64,000 bases of DNA from Triglochin maritima (Eukaryota; Streptophyta; Magnoliopsida; Alismatales; Juncaginaceae): contig OY821772.1 in assembly GCA_963682175.1 (NCBI GenBank), positions 45,034,925 to 45,098,924 of the forward strand. Direction: 5' to 3'. A model generated the notes under the pieces. That model was not told where the DNA came from. It ran no database searches and saw only the letters and a program-made list of their open reading frames with translations. Made by a program: the position numbers and the translations under genes. Below are positions 13,983 through 32,462 of the stretch, piece by piece; position 1 is the first letter of the stretch; each line of letters opens with the position of its first letter.

Positions 13983-15510
13983 TGTAGGATCTAATTGCCC
14001 TAAATATTAGTCTTAAGGGGGGGTTTATAGACTAATTTCTCACTACTAACTATTTATGCAATAACAAGATAACCAATGAAAATAGTGAGATGAAAAGGCA
14101 AACCAAACACCGGATATATAGAGGTTTGGATCCAAGCACCGAATCCTAGTCCTCTCTTACGAATTGCTCTTCCTTGAGCAACTTCGCGATCTTCACTAAT
14201 TTGATCTTCTTTCCGGGCAAAGATCGAGCCTTTACAATTCAAGCTTGCGAACACCCTCGTCGAGCTTGGACCTCCTTCTCACAACCCGAGAAGAGCTTCA
14301 CTCCGGAAGCTTGTACAACTCCTTTGTAGTAGACTTTGTGTAACCTACTCTTGAGCACTTGAATTGATGATGAATGCAATTGAATGATTGATCAAGAGAG
14401 TGGTTGAGAGCAATAAAGAGAGTAAGAGCACTTGGAAGTTTTTAGCACAATGAGAGCTTAGAGAATGGATTGGTAACCTTGTAAAGATTATCTAAGCTCT
14501 ATATATAAGCCTCTTAAGTTTTCTAGCCGTTTGAGAAAGATTTGATTGGGTTTGTGCAAGATACACAAACCAGAGATTCAGGAAGCAATTCTGTCAAAGT
14601 TCGGTCGACCGGTAAGAATGAAATGGTCGACTGGTTACGTGAATAGTAGTCAAACGGTCAGACAAAAGAGGAACGGTCGAACTAACTGGGATGGAACTTA
14701 AGTGTACCGGTCGAACGAAACAAGGAAACAGTCGACCGATGTGTAAGGTTCGGTAGAGACAAAGTATGACCGGTCAAACCAAGGTGGTATCAACCGATAG
14801 CAGGAAGAATGCTACGAACGATCAATGGTCAAACGGTCGACCGGTAAATAAGATTTGTTCGACCGGTTAAGCTATGTATTTGGGGGTATGGTGAAAGTAT
14901 GTGTATACGACCGTTGTATAATACGACAAGTATAACGGTCACAAAAGAAGACAAAAATAGGAATCAACCAGTCGAACAGAAAAGGACTTTCGGTCAACCG
15001 GTTTGCACTAAGGCATGTGTCTTCCAGCACGTATGAACAGTTAATCGGTCGACCAAACTACCTTAAGTTATTCTAATGAACCGGTCGAACCAGAACACAG
15101 TTCGGTCGACCGAAAGGGTTCAGAAAATAGTTTTTTAGATTAAACGGTCGAACCAGATGGCCGACCGGTCGACCGGTTGAATGCAGAATTCCTGGATATG
15201 GTTTGATTGATTTCTAAAGAAGTTTTGTATGGAATTTGAACGTTTAGTTCTACTTCTATGGAATCCTAAAGAGTCATGATATGCAATGCATCAAGATTTA
15301 AGTGCTCAAGTTACATTTAAATCCTAATGACAATAATGCAAACCTATCTACTCTTCAACTTCATTTCTCGTTAAACTTGTCACCTGAAATGTTAGTACAA
15401 AACAATATATGTGTATTGTGCAAGAGTGATATGAACGAATTACATGTGTTTAAGTTATATGTTGATTAATCATCAAAACGGATAAGCAATCATTAGCCAA
15501 AAAGACAACA
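13983..15510 (-). mobile_element. Solo LTR, copia type (LTR B), with TSD TCTAT
   Basis: A 1528-bp LTR runs from TGTAGGATCTAATTGCCC on the left to CCAAAAAGACAACA on the right; on the minus strand it begins TGTTGTC and ends CCTACA. It is bracketed by a perfect 5-bp target duplication, TCTAT (13978-13982 and 15511-15515). No internal region remains, so it is a solo LTR produced by recombination between LTRs. On the minus strand a TATA box (near 14500-14508) lies about 100 bp downstream of a cluster of CGGTCGACCG palindromes and half-sites (14600-15180). Confidence 0.8.
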
Positions 15511-16320
15511 TCTATCACATTAAGTCACGATCCATAGACGGAGGTGACACGTCCCGAATACCCACAATCTTCTACACGGCGGTCCCTAGGGAGGTACGCG
15601 TAACGCGCCCGTCTTCACCTCCCGGTTAACGCACTAGGAGAGGACACCAGTTTCCGTGGATAGAATTTGCATCATACAAGGACCGAGAATTCAGTTCTGC
15701 GCACAAACGATCGACCAAAAGAGGCAATCCGGTCGACCGTTCCCAATGGGTTCGGTCGACCGAAAGTCTGCAACAGTCGAACTTTCTGCGCAAAACCTAA
15801 GTCCCAACGGTGAAAAAAGAGTTAAAACCGGTTGACTGATACATGATCAAAATCCAGAGTCTGGTCAAAATCAATCAATACTAACGATCGACCGAATACT
15901 ACCACATGCATCCTAGTAGACTAAGTCATCAATCGGTCGACCAGAGCATAAAAACGGTCTAACCATACATAAGTCAACTTAAGTTCCGGTCGAACCAATC
16001 AAGGAAACGGTCGACCGAAATCCAACAGGAAAACCCCCGACCCACCAGCACATGCACTACCGATCGATCGCCACAAGACATCGTTCGACCGGTGTTAGTT
16101 AAAATCGGGCAAATACATTAAATCGGTCGACCGCCCAAAGGATCTGGTCGACCATTGGTCGTCTGCAACCTTGCATCAGCCAAGGATTTACACCGCACTC
16201 GTCGTCGGTGAGGTCTCCGACGTCCCGCGACTGACCACCATATCACCCCAACGTAGGTTAGCAATAAAATCACACTAATGAACCTGCATACCCTCCTCTC
16301 GCAGTTGCCGACGCACGCCG

Positions 16321-17815
16321 TGTAGGATCGTGAGGGTCTCTAATTCTAATCACTTTTAAGCTAATTACATACTTGTTTAAGCAATCAAGTTATGCGCAGC
16401 GGAATTTAAACAAACAAGCAAGTAAGGAAGGAATAATGCAAACCACAATGGACTCGGGGGGTTTTACAGAGGTTCGGCCACCGCCTACGTCCCTCTTGCA
16501 AGCTCCGCTCGATACTTCGATCTCTGCTCGCGTCTTCACTATCTACTCCTCGTTTAGGGCCAGGAGAGAACGTCTTTTACAAAACAAGCTCAACGAACAA
16601 CCTCGTGAGCTTGACTTTCTTCTCTCACAATCCGAGAGGAACACTTTGGGCTTTCACCGAAGTCCTTGCTTCTTTACAAACAAATCTTGAGTGGAACAAC
16701 ACTCTCTAAACTTGAATACACTTGAGTGAGATAGGATTTATGACTAAAGTGTGGAAGGTTTGAGGCTTTGAGTGTGTTGGGTTTCTCTCTAATGTGTTGG
16801 ACAAGTATGAGTGGGAGAGTTGTGTTAAAATGTGTTTTACAACTCTATTTATAAGCATTAGAGGGAATATAGCCGTTGGGGTTGATTGTGTAAAAGTTGG
16901 TGTAAAATACACAAAATAGAAACTCACATGACCCAATTCTAGATGAGTTCGGTCGACCGGATAGGGCTGGACAGTCGACCGTTAGGCAGTTCTGAACTAA
17001 GTTCGGTCGACCGATTAAGGAACGGTCGACCGCCCAACGCTAAGACTTAGGTACACTTAAGTGATCGGTCGAACACCGAATAGGGTTCGGTCGACCGAAT
17101 CACACCTGGTACTATGGGGTTGACAAACAATGTTCTATTCGGTCGACCGAACAAAGGTCTAACGGTCGACCGAATTCCAGCAGGAGATTCAGGTTTATCA
17201 AGAGACAAATATTTGGTCGACCGAACAAGGTCCTCGGTCGACCGATAGATGAAATGTATTTGGGGTATTTTTGGTTAATACGAATACGACTGTTGCGTAT
17301 ATACGACAAAACAAACGGTCGAAAAATACTTGGGACTCGGTCGACCGAAAAGGTCTGAACGGTCGACCAAACTTAGGCAGTTAAATACTAACAGATTAAT
17401 TGATCACTCGGTCGACCGAACAGTCTGTTTCGGTTGACCGAATGTGGGCAGACAGTTTGGATTCAGGTTTAGTATTTTCCGGTCTAAGTTTGGATGATCT
17501 ATTGAAGTCCAAATTATGTGAATTTTTGTGTGTGACTTCTATAGTGAACCTAGTGTGTGTTTGAGTAGTTTTTAGTTCAAGTATGCTCAATTACACAAAG
17601 TTCTTAAAACTCAAAGAAATACAAAATACATGTATTCAAATAAGCTTGATTACATGTCTTGACTTGATTTCCTTTCTTCCTTGAGTCTTCATCACCTGTA
17701 AAGGTTAACACAAAGCAATATATATGCAATGTAACATGTGTGCTACTCTACACGATCACAATTAAGATTAGGTTGATTAAACCATCAAAACATAGATTAA
17801 GGCCAAAAAGCAACA
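16321..17815 (-). mobile_element. Solo LTR, copia type (LTR C), related to LTR B
   Basis: A 1495-bp LTR with the same ends and layout as LTR B: TGTAGGATCG on the left and CCAAAAAGCAACA on the right. The flanks are CGCCG and CGTCG, a 5-bp target duplication with one mismatch. On the minus strand the TATA box (ATAAATAGAG, about 16845-16855) lies about 90 bp downstream of nine exact CGGTCGACCG palindromes at 16948-17447. No internal coding region is present. The short open frames inside are not genes. Confidence 0.78.
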
Positions 17816-18092
17816 CGTCGGAGATCACAGACCCTCACCTTCGATCCTCAACCTCGAATGCTCGTCCCATGCACCTCGCACCCGCACCTTTGCCGACCTC
17901 CAAGTTTGCCACGGTCGTGCCTTTCGCCTATGTCGACTGAGAAACTGAGGAAGAGAGGGATGGTTTCTTAGTGAGAAGGAAGAAGAAGAAGAAGAAGAAG
18001 AATGAGACATTTAGTTTTTAAACCAAAACTCCTCCCACCAACATCAACCCACGTCTCCCACCATCCCCACCTTACCTCCCCATCCAACCAAG

Positions 18093-18965
18093 GCAACATC
18101 CACCTAATCCTCTCCTTAAACACATTAGCCTCACCAAGTGTTTTGGATTTTACATCTCTATCTTTGGTTAATTTTCTTACAGAGCTAGAATCGTTATCTT
18201 GACGTGCATAGTTGTATGCTCTTTATTTTTAGAAAGAATCCTAGCTTGTAGGTTTGTAGCCGATATGCGACATTTGCATCTTCAAGGTGTCTTATTGATT
18301 TTCTTTTAATTAATTGTAGTAGGCCTAGATATAAAACTTGGGTCTTCACGTCGAAGTAACAACATACAAGATTGAGGTCCTTTAAAAAAAGATGGCAGAT
18401 GTTAGAAGCTAGGGGGAAAATTAGTTGGTATATATATCTTTAGCTTTGCCGCGGACGTAATCATGCTCGACTACTCGGCAAAGCGCGTCCACCGGAAAGA
18501 GAACAAGTAGGTGGGCAAAGTGGTGTGGCTCGGGCGAAACGTCTACACACGCCGCGCATAAATAAAACAACGCATGGGTTAGTTAGGGTCTCTTTGTGGT
18601 AATTAGTGGCTAGTGGTGGTTATAGGAGCTCGTCGGAGTTTGTGGCCGGCGCGTGAGTCGATCGTACCCCAAGTTTTCAATCTTAAAAGTTGAATACTTC
18701 AGAAGGGGGAATGCCATATGCATGTATATTATATTACTATTCTTTGATATTATTTTCCACGAAATACATATCGTAACAACAAGACAGATGGATAAGTAGA
18801 TATCTTATTTTCTTGACAGTACCATTACAATGGTACTAAAGCATCAAATATTAAAACGTTACTCTAAGGAAAAACAACAATACAACTCTACGTACCATAA
18901 GAAACAAAAGTAGGTAGTTATAATTAACCACTACAAACACTAAAAACATTAATACACGGATCACA
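18093..18965. other. Intergenic DNA downstream of peroxidase gene 2
   Basis: No gene recognised. The stretch contains the polypurine-tract remnant beside the old LTR at its left end and then unremarkable AT-rich DNA leading to the 3' side of the minus-strand peroxidase gene. Confidence 0.4.
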
Positions 18966-23500
<4,535 letters not shown>

Positions 23501-23508
23501 ACTCTTAG

Positions 23509-24510
23509 CATTGGCGGAGCCACGTTATGGGCAGGTGCCCACCCAGAATTTTCCAAAAAAAAATCTTATTTTTTTAATTTTTTTATTCAGTCCCATATTT
23601 TTAAGTATAGTATCGTGAAGTTTGTGGTATAATTGTTTAACTGTGATTTAATTTAGAATTTAGGAGGAACTAAGATAATATTTTGACAAAAATTAATTTT
23701 AGAGTCAATTTGATTTAGATCGGAGACTTTTAAGTTCTTTTGAACAATTACATTTGTAAGATAAGTTATAATCTTTTGGACTTGCATTATTGTGTAAGTT
23801 TGATAAATTATGAGTTGAAAAATGAATATTACATAGATTTTAGTTAGGTATTGTGGATGTTTGGGATTTAACTTTTTTCATTATGACATGCAATCTTACT
23901 TTTCTAATACAGTTATGCTTATTGACATATTATATCTCACTTTGACACTGTTGAGTTCGTTGGTTGGCTGAAAATGAAATGAAAACTTAAAATAAACTAG
24001 CATTTATAGGAAACTTATTCATCAAAGTCATTCTATATATAAGAGACGTAGAATGAATAATAAATCAAAAGTTTGCAATTCCACGAACGAAATAGCAATA
24101 AACATAAATAGTAATAATTATTACAAATCCTTTTATTATAATTTTAGGTTATACTTATATACTATTTTGCTCCTACTATTTGTCTAAATTTTATCAATTT
24201 TAAACTTAAGAACGAACATAACCAATAAATCTTACCAAACCATATCTTTGTGTTTGGATATTGGAATTTCAGTAAAATAAAATCAATTTAACTGTGTCGT
24301 GTTTTATAGTTGTAAAAAATTCTTTTGAATGTTTGAATTTTAATGTATTTAGGTTTGGAAAAATGGTAAAAATAAGAAAGATATTTTTAATTTTTATTTT
24401 TAATTTATTTATTTAAAATATTATCTTAAAGATGTAGTTCCTACCTAAAAAATTCAACCAATGGAAAGACAATCTACTATACCCAGAAAAAAAAATTGGA
24501 TCCACCCCTG
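23509..24510. mobile_element. Non-autonomous hAT element (Tip100-type ends), copy 1
   Basis: The left end CATTGGCGGAGCCACG and the reverse complement of the right end, CAGGGGTGGATCCAA, match at about 10 of 14 positions and resemble the Tip100-type hAT terminus CAGGGGCGGAGCCAG. A perfect 8-bp target duplication, ACTCTTAG, flanks it (23501-23508 and 24511-24518), as expected for hAT. The 1002-bp interior is AT-rich and has no transposase. It is similar along most of its length to the element at 32463-33504. Confidence 0.88.
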
Positions 24511-24518
24511 ACTCTTAG

Positions 24519-26185
24519 AGTTTGTATTTTACCTAGTTAGGTATACTCATATTAGATTTTGAACCTTTTAGACTCTTTGCACGACGTCATAAAATTATTA
24601 TGTCTCCTGATCCTAACTTGAAATCATTGCACCTCCCTGTATACGAGTTACAAAAGATTGCTCGACAAATTAACGTAGGATAAACTAGAAAGGAGAGTTT
24701 CTAAAAGCAACAAGGCAGCATTAACTAGAATATTCAAATCATTAATTGATAATTCTATGAGTTTTATATGGATAATCCACATGCAGAGCTTTCAAGGTCC
24801 TGTTTAGAGTCAAACAGGTAGCAATTACATCCCAGAAAATACTGAAAGTGAGCATTTGAAAACTAGATGGTCCGAACTTTCTTTCTCAGAACCACACAAT
24901 TAAGGGATAAGTAGTATACTTCCTCTCCAGTCTTTTTCTGTTGCCAATCATCTCAAGTGAGCAATCCATTTTGTGAGAAAAGCCAATTGAAGATTTTTAT
25001 CTTCGATGGGCGGGAAATAAATGTTTATTTATGAAGGGATATAGATGGACCATGAGGACTTCTCATTAGATGTCAACTTCCAAGTTTAAGTACTTGATAT
25101 ATAAAAGGGTAAATGTTGAGGGTCTGGATGTTGTTTAAATGATCCTGATCGATCAAAGATTTTGTTGATCCAAACCGAATAGGTACGGTATAAAACAATG
25201 TATGGTATTTAATTATTCAACTCGACAATTTCCAACGGATAAACAAAATGGCAACAATATAATCTTGACCTATTACCGCAATTACTAGATAAAAGATGGG
25301 TAGACTCAGTGATTAATGATAAAAATATGATTAATATTCTTGTTTTACAGAAAAAAATCATTGATAACTAAACACACACAAATCTTTATATTTCATAACT
25401 TAGACTTCCGTTAATCACAAGTTGCAAAATCCAAAATTTTAATGCTTAATAACCAAATACATTACACTAAAACATTCATAAGTTATTTTATTAGAAATAC
25501 TATGATACGTACATATATCTTTATTGTTATTATGTTGATTAATATAAATATTATGTATCTAGTTTGTAATTACTTGCTTTTTTAGTTGTCTATGGAATAT
25601 GAATTATCACATTTGTAAGTTATGGGTAGTTAATTATTTCATGTTTGCAAGTAATGGGTAATTAACTAGTTATAAGCACCACTTTCTGAATTGTGTTTCT
25701 ATAAATTGAGTATCATGTAATAGTTTAGGGAGAAGAAATAAAGTCTATTTTCTTTTGAAGTTGTCTTTGTCATATTCTCATCTTGTTCATCTTTTCGGAG
25801 TTTGTCTAAAGAAAATGGCTGAACTAAAAAAATGGATTTAACTTTGGAAAGTCTACCGGTCTTAAAGTTGGAAGTACTCAAGTTCAAGCTACCAAAAGGC
25901 GTTCTATAATGTTAATTTTTAGAAATGTATGACTATATTTTCAATATAAGATAACAAAAAAAGTAGTGTTAACATAAAATAATAGAAGCAAATGATATGA
26001 TTAGGAAAGAGTTAAGTCATCTCAAGGTCGCGTAACCAAGCTGATTACCTCATTTAAAATTGATGTGAACGAGAAAATTAAGTTTCCCCCCTCTAGTGTC
26101 TCTGCGGTTTTCTCAAATTTATTATTACGTTTTGAGAATTTTGGTGTAGTCCTTCTCTCCCTCAAATGATTTGATTCATTCCAAT
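24519..26185. other. Intergenic AT-rich DNA
   Basis: Between two hAT elements. I see no coding sequence, RNA gene or repeat here. The minus-strand open frame at 25699-25887 has no recognisable features. Confidence 0.4.
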
Positions 26186-26192
26186 GTGGGCA

Positions 26193-28897
26193 TCGGCCTG
26201 GGACTTGGGCCGTGCCGGCCCGTGAACGGCCCGGCCTGGCACGTGGCCCGCCGGGCTGGCGGGCCGTGCCGGGCCGGAGCCTAGCCGTTGCGGGCCGTGC
26301 CGGGCCGGCCCGCAACGGCTAGCCTCGTGCCGGGCCGTCGCGCGCCGGCACGGCCCGCAATGACTATTTTTTTAAACCTTCTTTCATTCCTATAAATACC
26401 CCCACCCCTTCACTCAATCCTCACCAATTCTCTCAAAATTCTTCTATTCTAATCATTCCAATCTTCAAGCAATTTGTGCTAGTCGAGTTTTGCGAAAAGC
26501 GGGTCGAGTTTGAAGTAAAGTGGGTCGAGTTGAAGCTTTCCATCCAAGTTTTCTCCTCGTCCGACCGACTTCTCGCCGATCACTGAGCATTTTCTAAACT
26601 TACTTTGCATTCACTTCATTATATTACATGGCTAGTTTGAAAACAATATTTATGTTTTACTTAGTAATTTGCATGACTAGTTCTGACGATGAAGTTCAAA
26701 ATGTTGCATTGCCAAATGTTGCATCTTCATCTAAATCACGTAGACGTAGAACTAGTAAAGTTTGGGAAGATTTTGATTTAGGGCAAGATGAAGATGGTAA
26801 TGACATTGCATTTTGTAAGTTATGCCAAAAACAATATACTGCTAAAACTAGCACAGGCCATTTAACTAGACATGCAATTTCATGTAAACTTAGGCATAAT
26901 TCATCTGTGCAAGATTCTAGACAAACCACAATAGATTGTAGTTCTGGTACATTTAGGAAATTTGATCCTGCTCGTGCTAGAGAACATGTAGTGGAATACA
27001 TAATTAGAGATGAATTGCCATTTAGTACTGTCGAATCTAGTGCATTTAGAAAAATGTGTGAATATCCTAATCCTGAAACTAAACATATGAGTAGACGTAC
27101 TTTTAAAAATTTAGCTATGAAAAGATTTGAATTTGAACGATCGAAAATTATTAACGTGTTTGAATCTACAAATAAAAGAGTAGCAATGACTAGTGATTGT
27201 TGGACCTCACCTAATGAATTTGCATATGCATGTACAACTGTTCATTACATAGATGATCGTTGGAGGTTAAACAAAAGAATTTTGTCATTTTTACCTTTAG
27301 ATTATCCACACACTACTCGTGCTATATTTGATCATGTTAGTGACATTATTTCAACCCACAAATTTAAAAAGAGAGTAACAACCATGTCTTTTGATAATGC
27401 AACTAACAACACATCTGCTGTAGAAATGTTTAAGGTATTTTTAGAACCACCCGTAAAAGGCCAATGTTTTCATATTAGATGTGTATGTCATTCTTTAAAT
27501 TTAATTGTACAAGACGGATTAGAGATTCTTAAATATTATGTAAGTAATGTTAGGGAGGCTATTAGATTTTGTGGAGTTAGTAGTACATCTAGGTATCAAC
27601 AATTTAGAGAATTTTGTACCTATAATGACATTAGGCCTAAGAGATTTACTTTAGATGCACCTCATAGATGGAACTCCACATATGAAATGCTTAAAATGAC
27701 AATTCCATATAAACTTGCTATTACAACTTTTTATAAAGAAAAACAAAATAATGCCATGTTATCTGAAATTGATTGGTTAAATGTTGAATTTTTAGCCGAT
27801 TTTTTGAAACTTTTTTTTCTATTTACTAAAAAATTAAGAGGACATTATTATCCAACTTCGAACTTATTTTTAATCGAAATTTGTAGAGTTACTAAAGTTT
27901 TTGCAAACTATAGGTTTCAAAATAGTTTAGGAGATGTATTTACAACAATTGAATCAAAATTTGCTAAGTATTGGAATCCCCCCCCCACTAGTGTTTTGTT
28001 TAGCTTTAGTCATAGACCCTGGGTTTAAAAAAGAAGGTTTACAAGTTTTTTTAGAAGAAATTTATGAAAACATGAACTATGATAACCCTCAAGCTCATGT
28101 AGATGCATCTATTGCTTTATTAAGAAAATATTTTGAAGAATATAGTTTAACTTATAATGTAGGATCTAATGTTGCAAGTACTTCATCACAACCACCCGTT
28201 CAGGCGATGTCGTTAGAAGACGACGAGGACGCTACATGGGCGTGGTTAACCCAAAAGAAGAATAAAAATGTGTTTCAAATGTATGTCATAATGAATTAGA
28301 TTCGTTTTTGAACTTAGATTTATATCTGTCCCCCCAAGAATCCAAAAATTTAGATGTACTAGACTGGTGGAAACACAACGAAAGTAGGTTTCTCATAGTT
28401 GCTGAAATAGCTAAGGACTTATTGTGTGCTCCGGCGTCTACTGTGGCGTCAGAAGCGGCTTTTTCTGCAGGGAAGCGAGTGATGACGGATCGACGACACA
28501 GTCTCGCGCCCGACTCGATGCAGATGTGTGTGTGCCTCAAGGATTGGTTGGACGCAGAAGACAGAGTGCATAACCAATACGAAGCCAAAGACGACGACGA
28601 AGAGACGTGGCCGGAGCAGTAGACGTGCGTCGAAGATTGTAGCCGAAAACGCGTCAAATGGGATGAATTTTTTCCTAGAACCCCCTAGGTTTTTTTGTAA
28701 TGATTCCTATGTTTCGGCTACAAACTTGTATTTCTCAAAAACCATTAATAAAATTGGCATTTTTTGGGGGAAATCATTTCTATTTTGAGTTGAAAAAAGT
28801 TTAAAACCCGACCCGACACGAAAAAACCTAACCCGACACGACCCGCAGCCCGACATAACCCGACCCGCGGCCCGGCACGGCCCGCATCCCACCCCCA
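26193..28897 (+). mobile_element. hAT transposon with a complete but frameshifted transposase region
   Basis: The left end (from 26193) and the reverse complement of the right end (to 28897) align over about 30 bp without gaps at roughly 24 positions, including the block GGGCCGTGCCGG. The flanks carry GTGGGCA directly outside both ends (26186-26192 and 28898-28904), which is 7 of the 8 bp expected for a hAT target duplication. GC-rich subterminal repeats lie at both ends: GGGCCGTGCCGG units at 26205-26360, CCCGACCCGACACG units at 28805-28890. The transposase lies between them in the plus orientation. Confidence 0.75.
26628..28622 (+). pseudogene. hAT transposase, BED zinc finger type, frameshifted
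   Basis: Three open segments cover a full-length hAT transposase of the RICESLEEPER type. Segment 1 (26628-28028 frame) holds a BED-type zinc finger (CKLCQKQY ... HLTRHAISC, about residues 64-87) and the catalytic-core regions around SDCWTS and MSFDNATNN. A run of nine C (27978-27986) shifts the frame by one; homology then continues in the next frame from about 27987 (LVFCLALVIDPG) to about 28280. A second, compensating shift near 28280 returns to the first frame, where the C-terminal dimerisation domain (LDWWKHNESRF ... ASEAAFSAGKR) runs to the stop at 28620-28622. Only these two indels break it, so the copy is fairly recent, or the C run is a sequencing error. It is not expected to make active protein as read. 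Confidence 0.85.
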
Positions 28898-29051
28898 GTG
28901 GGCACGCTGCAAAACTTTGAACACTGACCACAAATTTGACCTTTTATTTTATCAATATAACCTATACGTAACATATATTAGGAATTTTCAAACCGTGTGC
29001 AATTTGTTCGCCCATCACATCCCACAAGCAACTTGGCCTTCTTCTCTACAC

Positions 29052-29058
29052 TATAAAT
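29052..29058 (+). promoter_or_regulatory. TATA box of peroxidase gene 3
   Basis: TATAAAT about 126 bp upstream of the ATG at 29178. An equivalent TATAAAT precedes the related pseudogene at 34551. Confidence 0.55.
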
Positions 29059-29177
29059 CATCGTCTCAGTACAGGAGGAACGCTTCCAATCATCACAAAC
29101 ACATATATCTCTGTCTGTGTCTATCTTGAACTGTAGCTAATTTGCACTCTTCCCTTTGGCAACCAACATCTACTACA

Positions 29178-30373
<1,196 letters not shown>

Positions 30374-32462
30374 ATTTTGGATTGAGGATGTGGTTTACGT
30401 GGAAATTGAATGCATGCATGGAACATGCATAACCAGCACCTTCATCTTTGTGGTCCGTCTTTTGTATGTTTCTTTGTCAAAGTATGTGATTTATTTTGAA
30501 TTTCAATTCTTTTAGAAGTGTAATTAGTCTCAATCTAGTTTGTGGTTTTTTGTAAACCTGAAATAATAAGATGTTGTTTCTTCATTTCAATATTTGTCAT
30601 TTACTACTCTTCGGATGTGAAATACGTAATACAATAAGGTATAACTTGGATGACTGAGTCAAGGGGATTGATTAAGTGAGTAACAAAATTAAATGTTAAA
30701 CATACTTTTCAATACAAAGTTTTTGCTCCTTTAGCAATTCTCTCATCATCCCTTTTTAAACAACACCTATGTAAGGTTGGAAGAATTACTTCTCAACCAT
30801 ATGCTTATTTCGAAAAACAAAATCAATGTGGCTCCTGAACCTGTTTAAGCTGGGTGGTTTAATTGGCTAATTCTGATTCTTGTTGATAATCTTACTTTAT
30901 AACACATCCAAACCAACCCGTCCAAAAAAGCCTTGTGATCTTCTGAGGGCGCGTAAACTTATTCTGTGCCGAAATTAAATATTATGTTGATATCTATGTT
31001 TTATTGGCATACAATACAATTGAAATCTGATCTTCTTTCATAGTTACTTACTAGTAATTTGATTTAGTTTCTCCAGAATTGGGAGATCAATTGATCACAT
31101 GCATGCCCAAGAACGTTAGTGACTCTGTTCATTTCAAACTGTTCGAAGATTGCGTTTATATATTTTGTTGGGCAGAAGATTGCGTTTAGATTCTCCTTGC
31201 ATCTATATCCTTCGTTTGCACCGTATTTTGGCAGGTACTTATCGGACGTCCTATTTTTTCTCTCAATCACATCAAAAAAAATCTCTACGTAAGCACAAAC
31301 CAACACCTTAAATTTTCCTTAACTACACTCAGAAACAACTCAAGCGTCCTACATTCTCTCCCCTTCATGTCATTTGGGGATTAGGTAAAACACACAAAAA
31401 AATTAATTTAAAAAAAAAATAAAAACAAATATCGTATATGTTTGTAGTTTTATATATTGCACTTGAATTTTATCTATTGAAGTGTAGGTATCCAACTCAA
31501 AATCAATTGACACTAAGTAAAGAAACATTACAACTTATAATCCAGAAAAAATATTATTATTTTGACAATGTTATACGAACACTCGCAGCACACGTGCCTA
31601 GGTATTTATTTTGTATCTACGTGTGAACAACAAAAGATAAATGTGTCAAGTCGTTGTTAGACATAGCTGATTCTGATGTCATATTGAAGTGTGAGTATCC
31701 AACTTAAAACTAATTGGTGGACTGAAGGAACCCTAAACTTATAATGCAGAAGAATGTTCTCATTTAGACGATGTGTGTTTATTTTCTAAGTATCATTTCA
31801 AAATTAAATTGGTTCTTGTAAGAACAGACAAATCATTATATTTAGTAAGGTGGTCATCTAACAAATAAGCATCAATGAAGTATAAACATACAAGAGCCCG
31901 TGTGTGTCTATCCTTCCGTAACCAATATCATACTTCATTGATAATTAGTTTGATTTAAATAAAAATAAACCACTTTGTTGGATCCAAAAATTTCTTTTGG
32001 CTATTGTAAGCTAGGTCGAGATTCTACCAACCGATCAGCAAGTTCCAATTAATTTTGTAATTTTATAAGTTTTAGAATTGTATTTTAGGCCGTGATATCA
32101 AATTTGGTCATAAAATCAGATCTTTTGAACAATACGTTTTTGCCACGCAGGATATATAGTGTCGTATCCTTTTTAATCACAAGATTTGGGAAGTCGTAAG
32201 CCTTCCGCACATTATGTTATGAAAGACACACATGTCTGTGGCTGTAAGACACATTCTAAACACTGTGTGGAATTGTGGATACTTCCAAGCATGACAGCTT
32301 GCGCCATGCAATCAACTTGTAGGACACTTCGACAGAGGACGTTATCGTGATAGGGAAACCTAAACCCCATTTTCCTCCATTCAGATTTCCATTGAAGTCC
32401 AAGTGGAAGGCAGGACAAAATCGAGCTGAGTTGGATCTCTTGTTGTGTTATCACCCACCGGC
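30374..32462. other. Intergenic DNA, no gene seen
   Basis: The 3' region of peroxidase gene 3 and AT-rich DNA. The minus-strand open frames at 31064-31306 and 32212-32496 show no recognisable family features, and the second ends beside the hAT element. Confidence 0.4.

Larger units (their letters stand above)
10746..18092 (-). mobile_element. Degenerate gypsy-type LTR, split by three LTR insertions
   Basis: The left end (CATCCCGAAAAAACAGAAGAAT at about 10750) matches, with divergence, the end of the LTR at 35853 (CGTCCCGAAACAGCGGAAGAA). The right end near 17995-18115 matches the other LTR end and the adjacent polypurine tract of the 35.8-42.3 kb element (CCTCCTTAAAAGG there, CCTCTCCTTAAA here). 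Pieces I assign to this old LTR are 10746 to about 11480, 13762-13982, 15511-16320 and 17816-18092; the intervening blocks are younger LTRs. Orientation is minus. It has no coding capacity. Assignment of the middle pieces rests on similar motif content (the CGGTCGACCG cluster at 15705-16155) and on what remains when the insertions are removed, so it is an inference. Confidence 0.5.

Noticed and set aside
26022..26315. GC-rich minus frame (Arg/Ala/Gly/Pro-rich, 97 codons)
   Set aside because: It is the left subterminal repeat array of the hAT element.
28745..28933. Short frames over the right end of the hAT element
   Set aside because: Translation of the subterminal repeats, no protein features.
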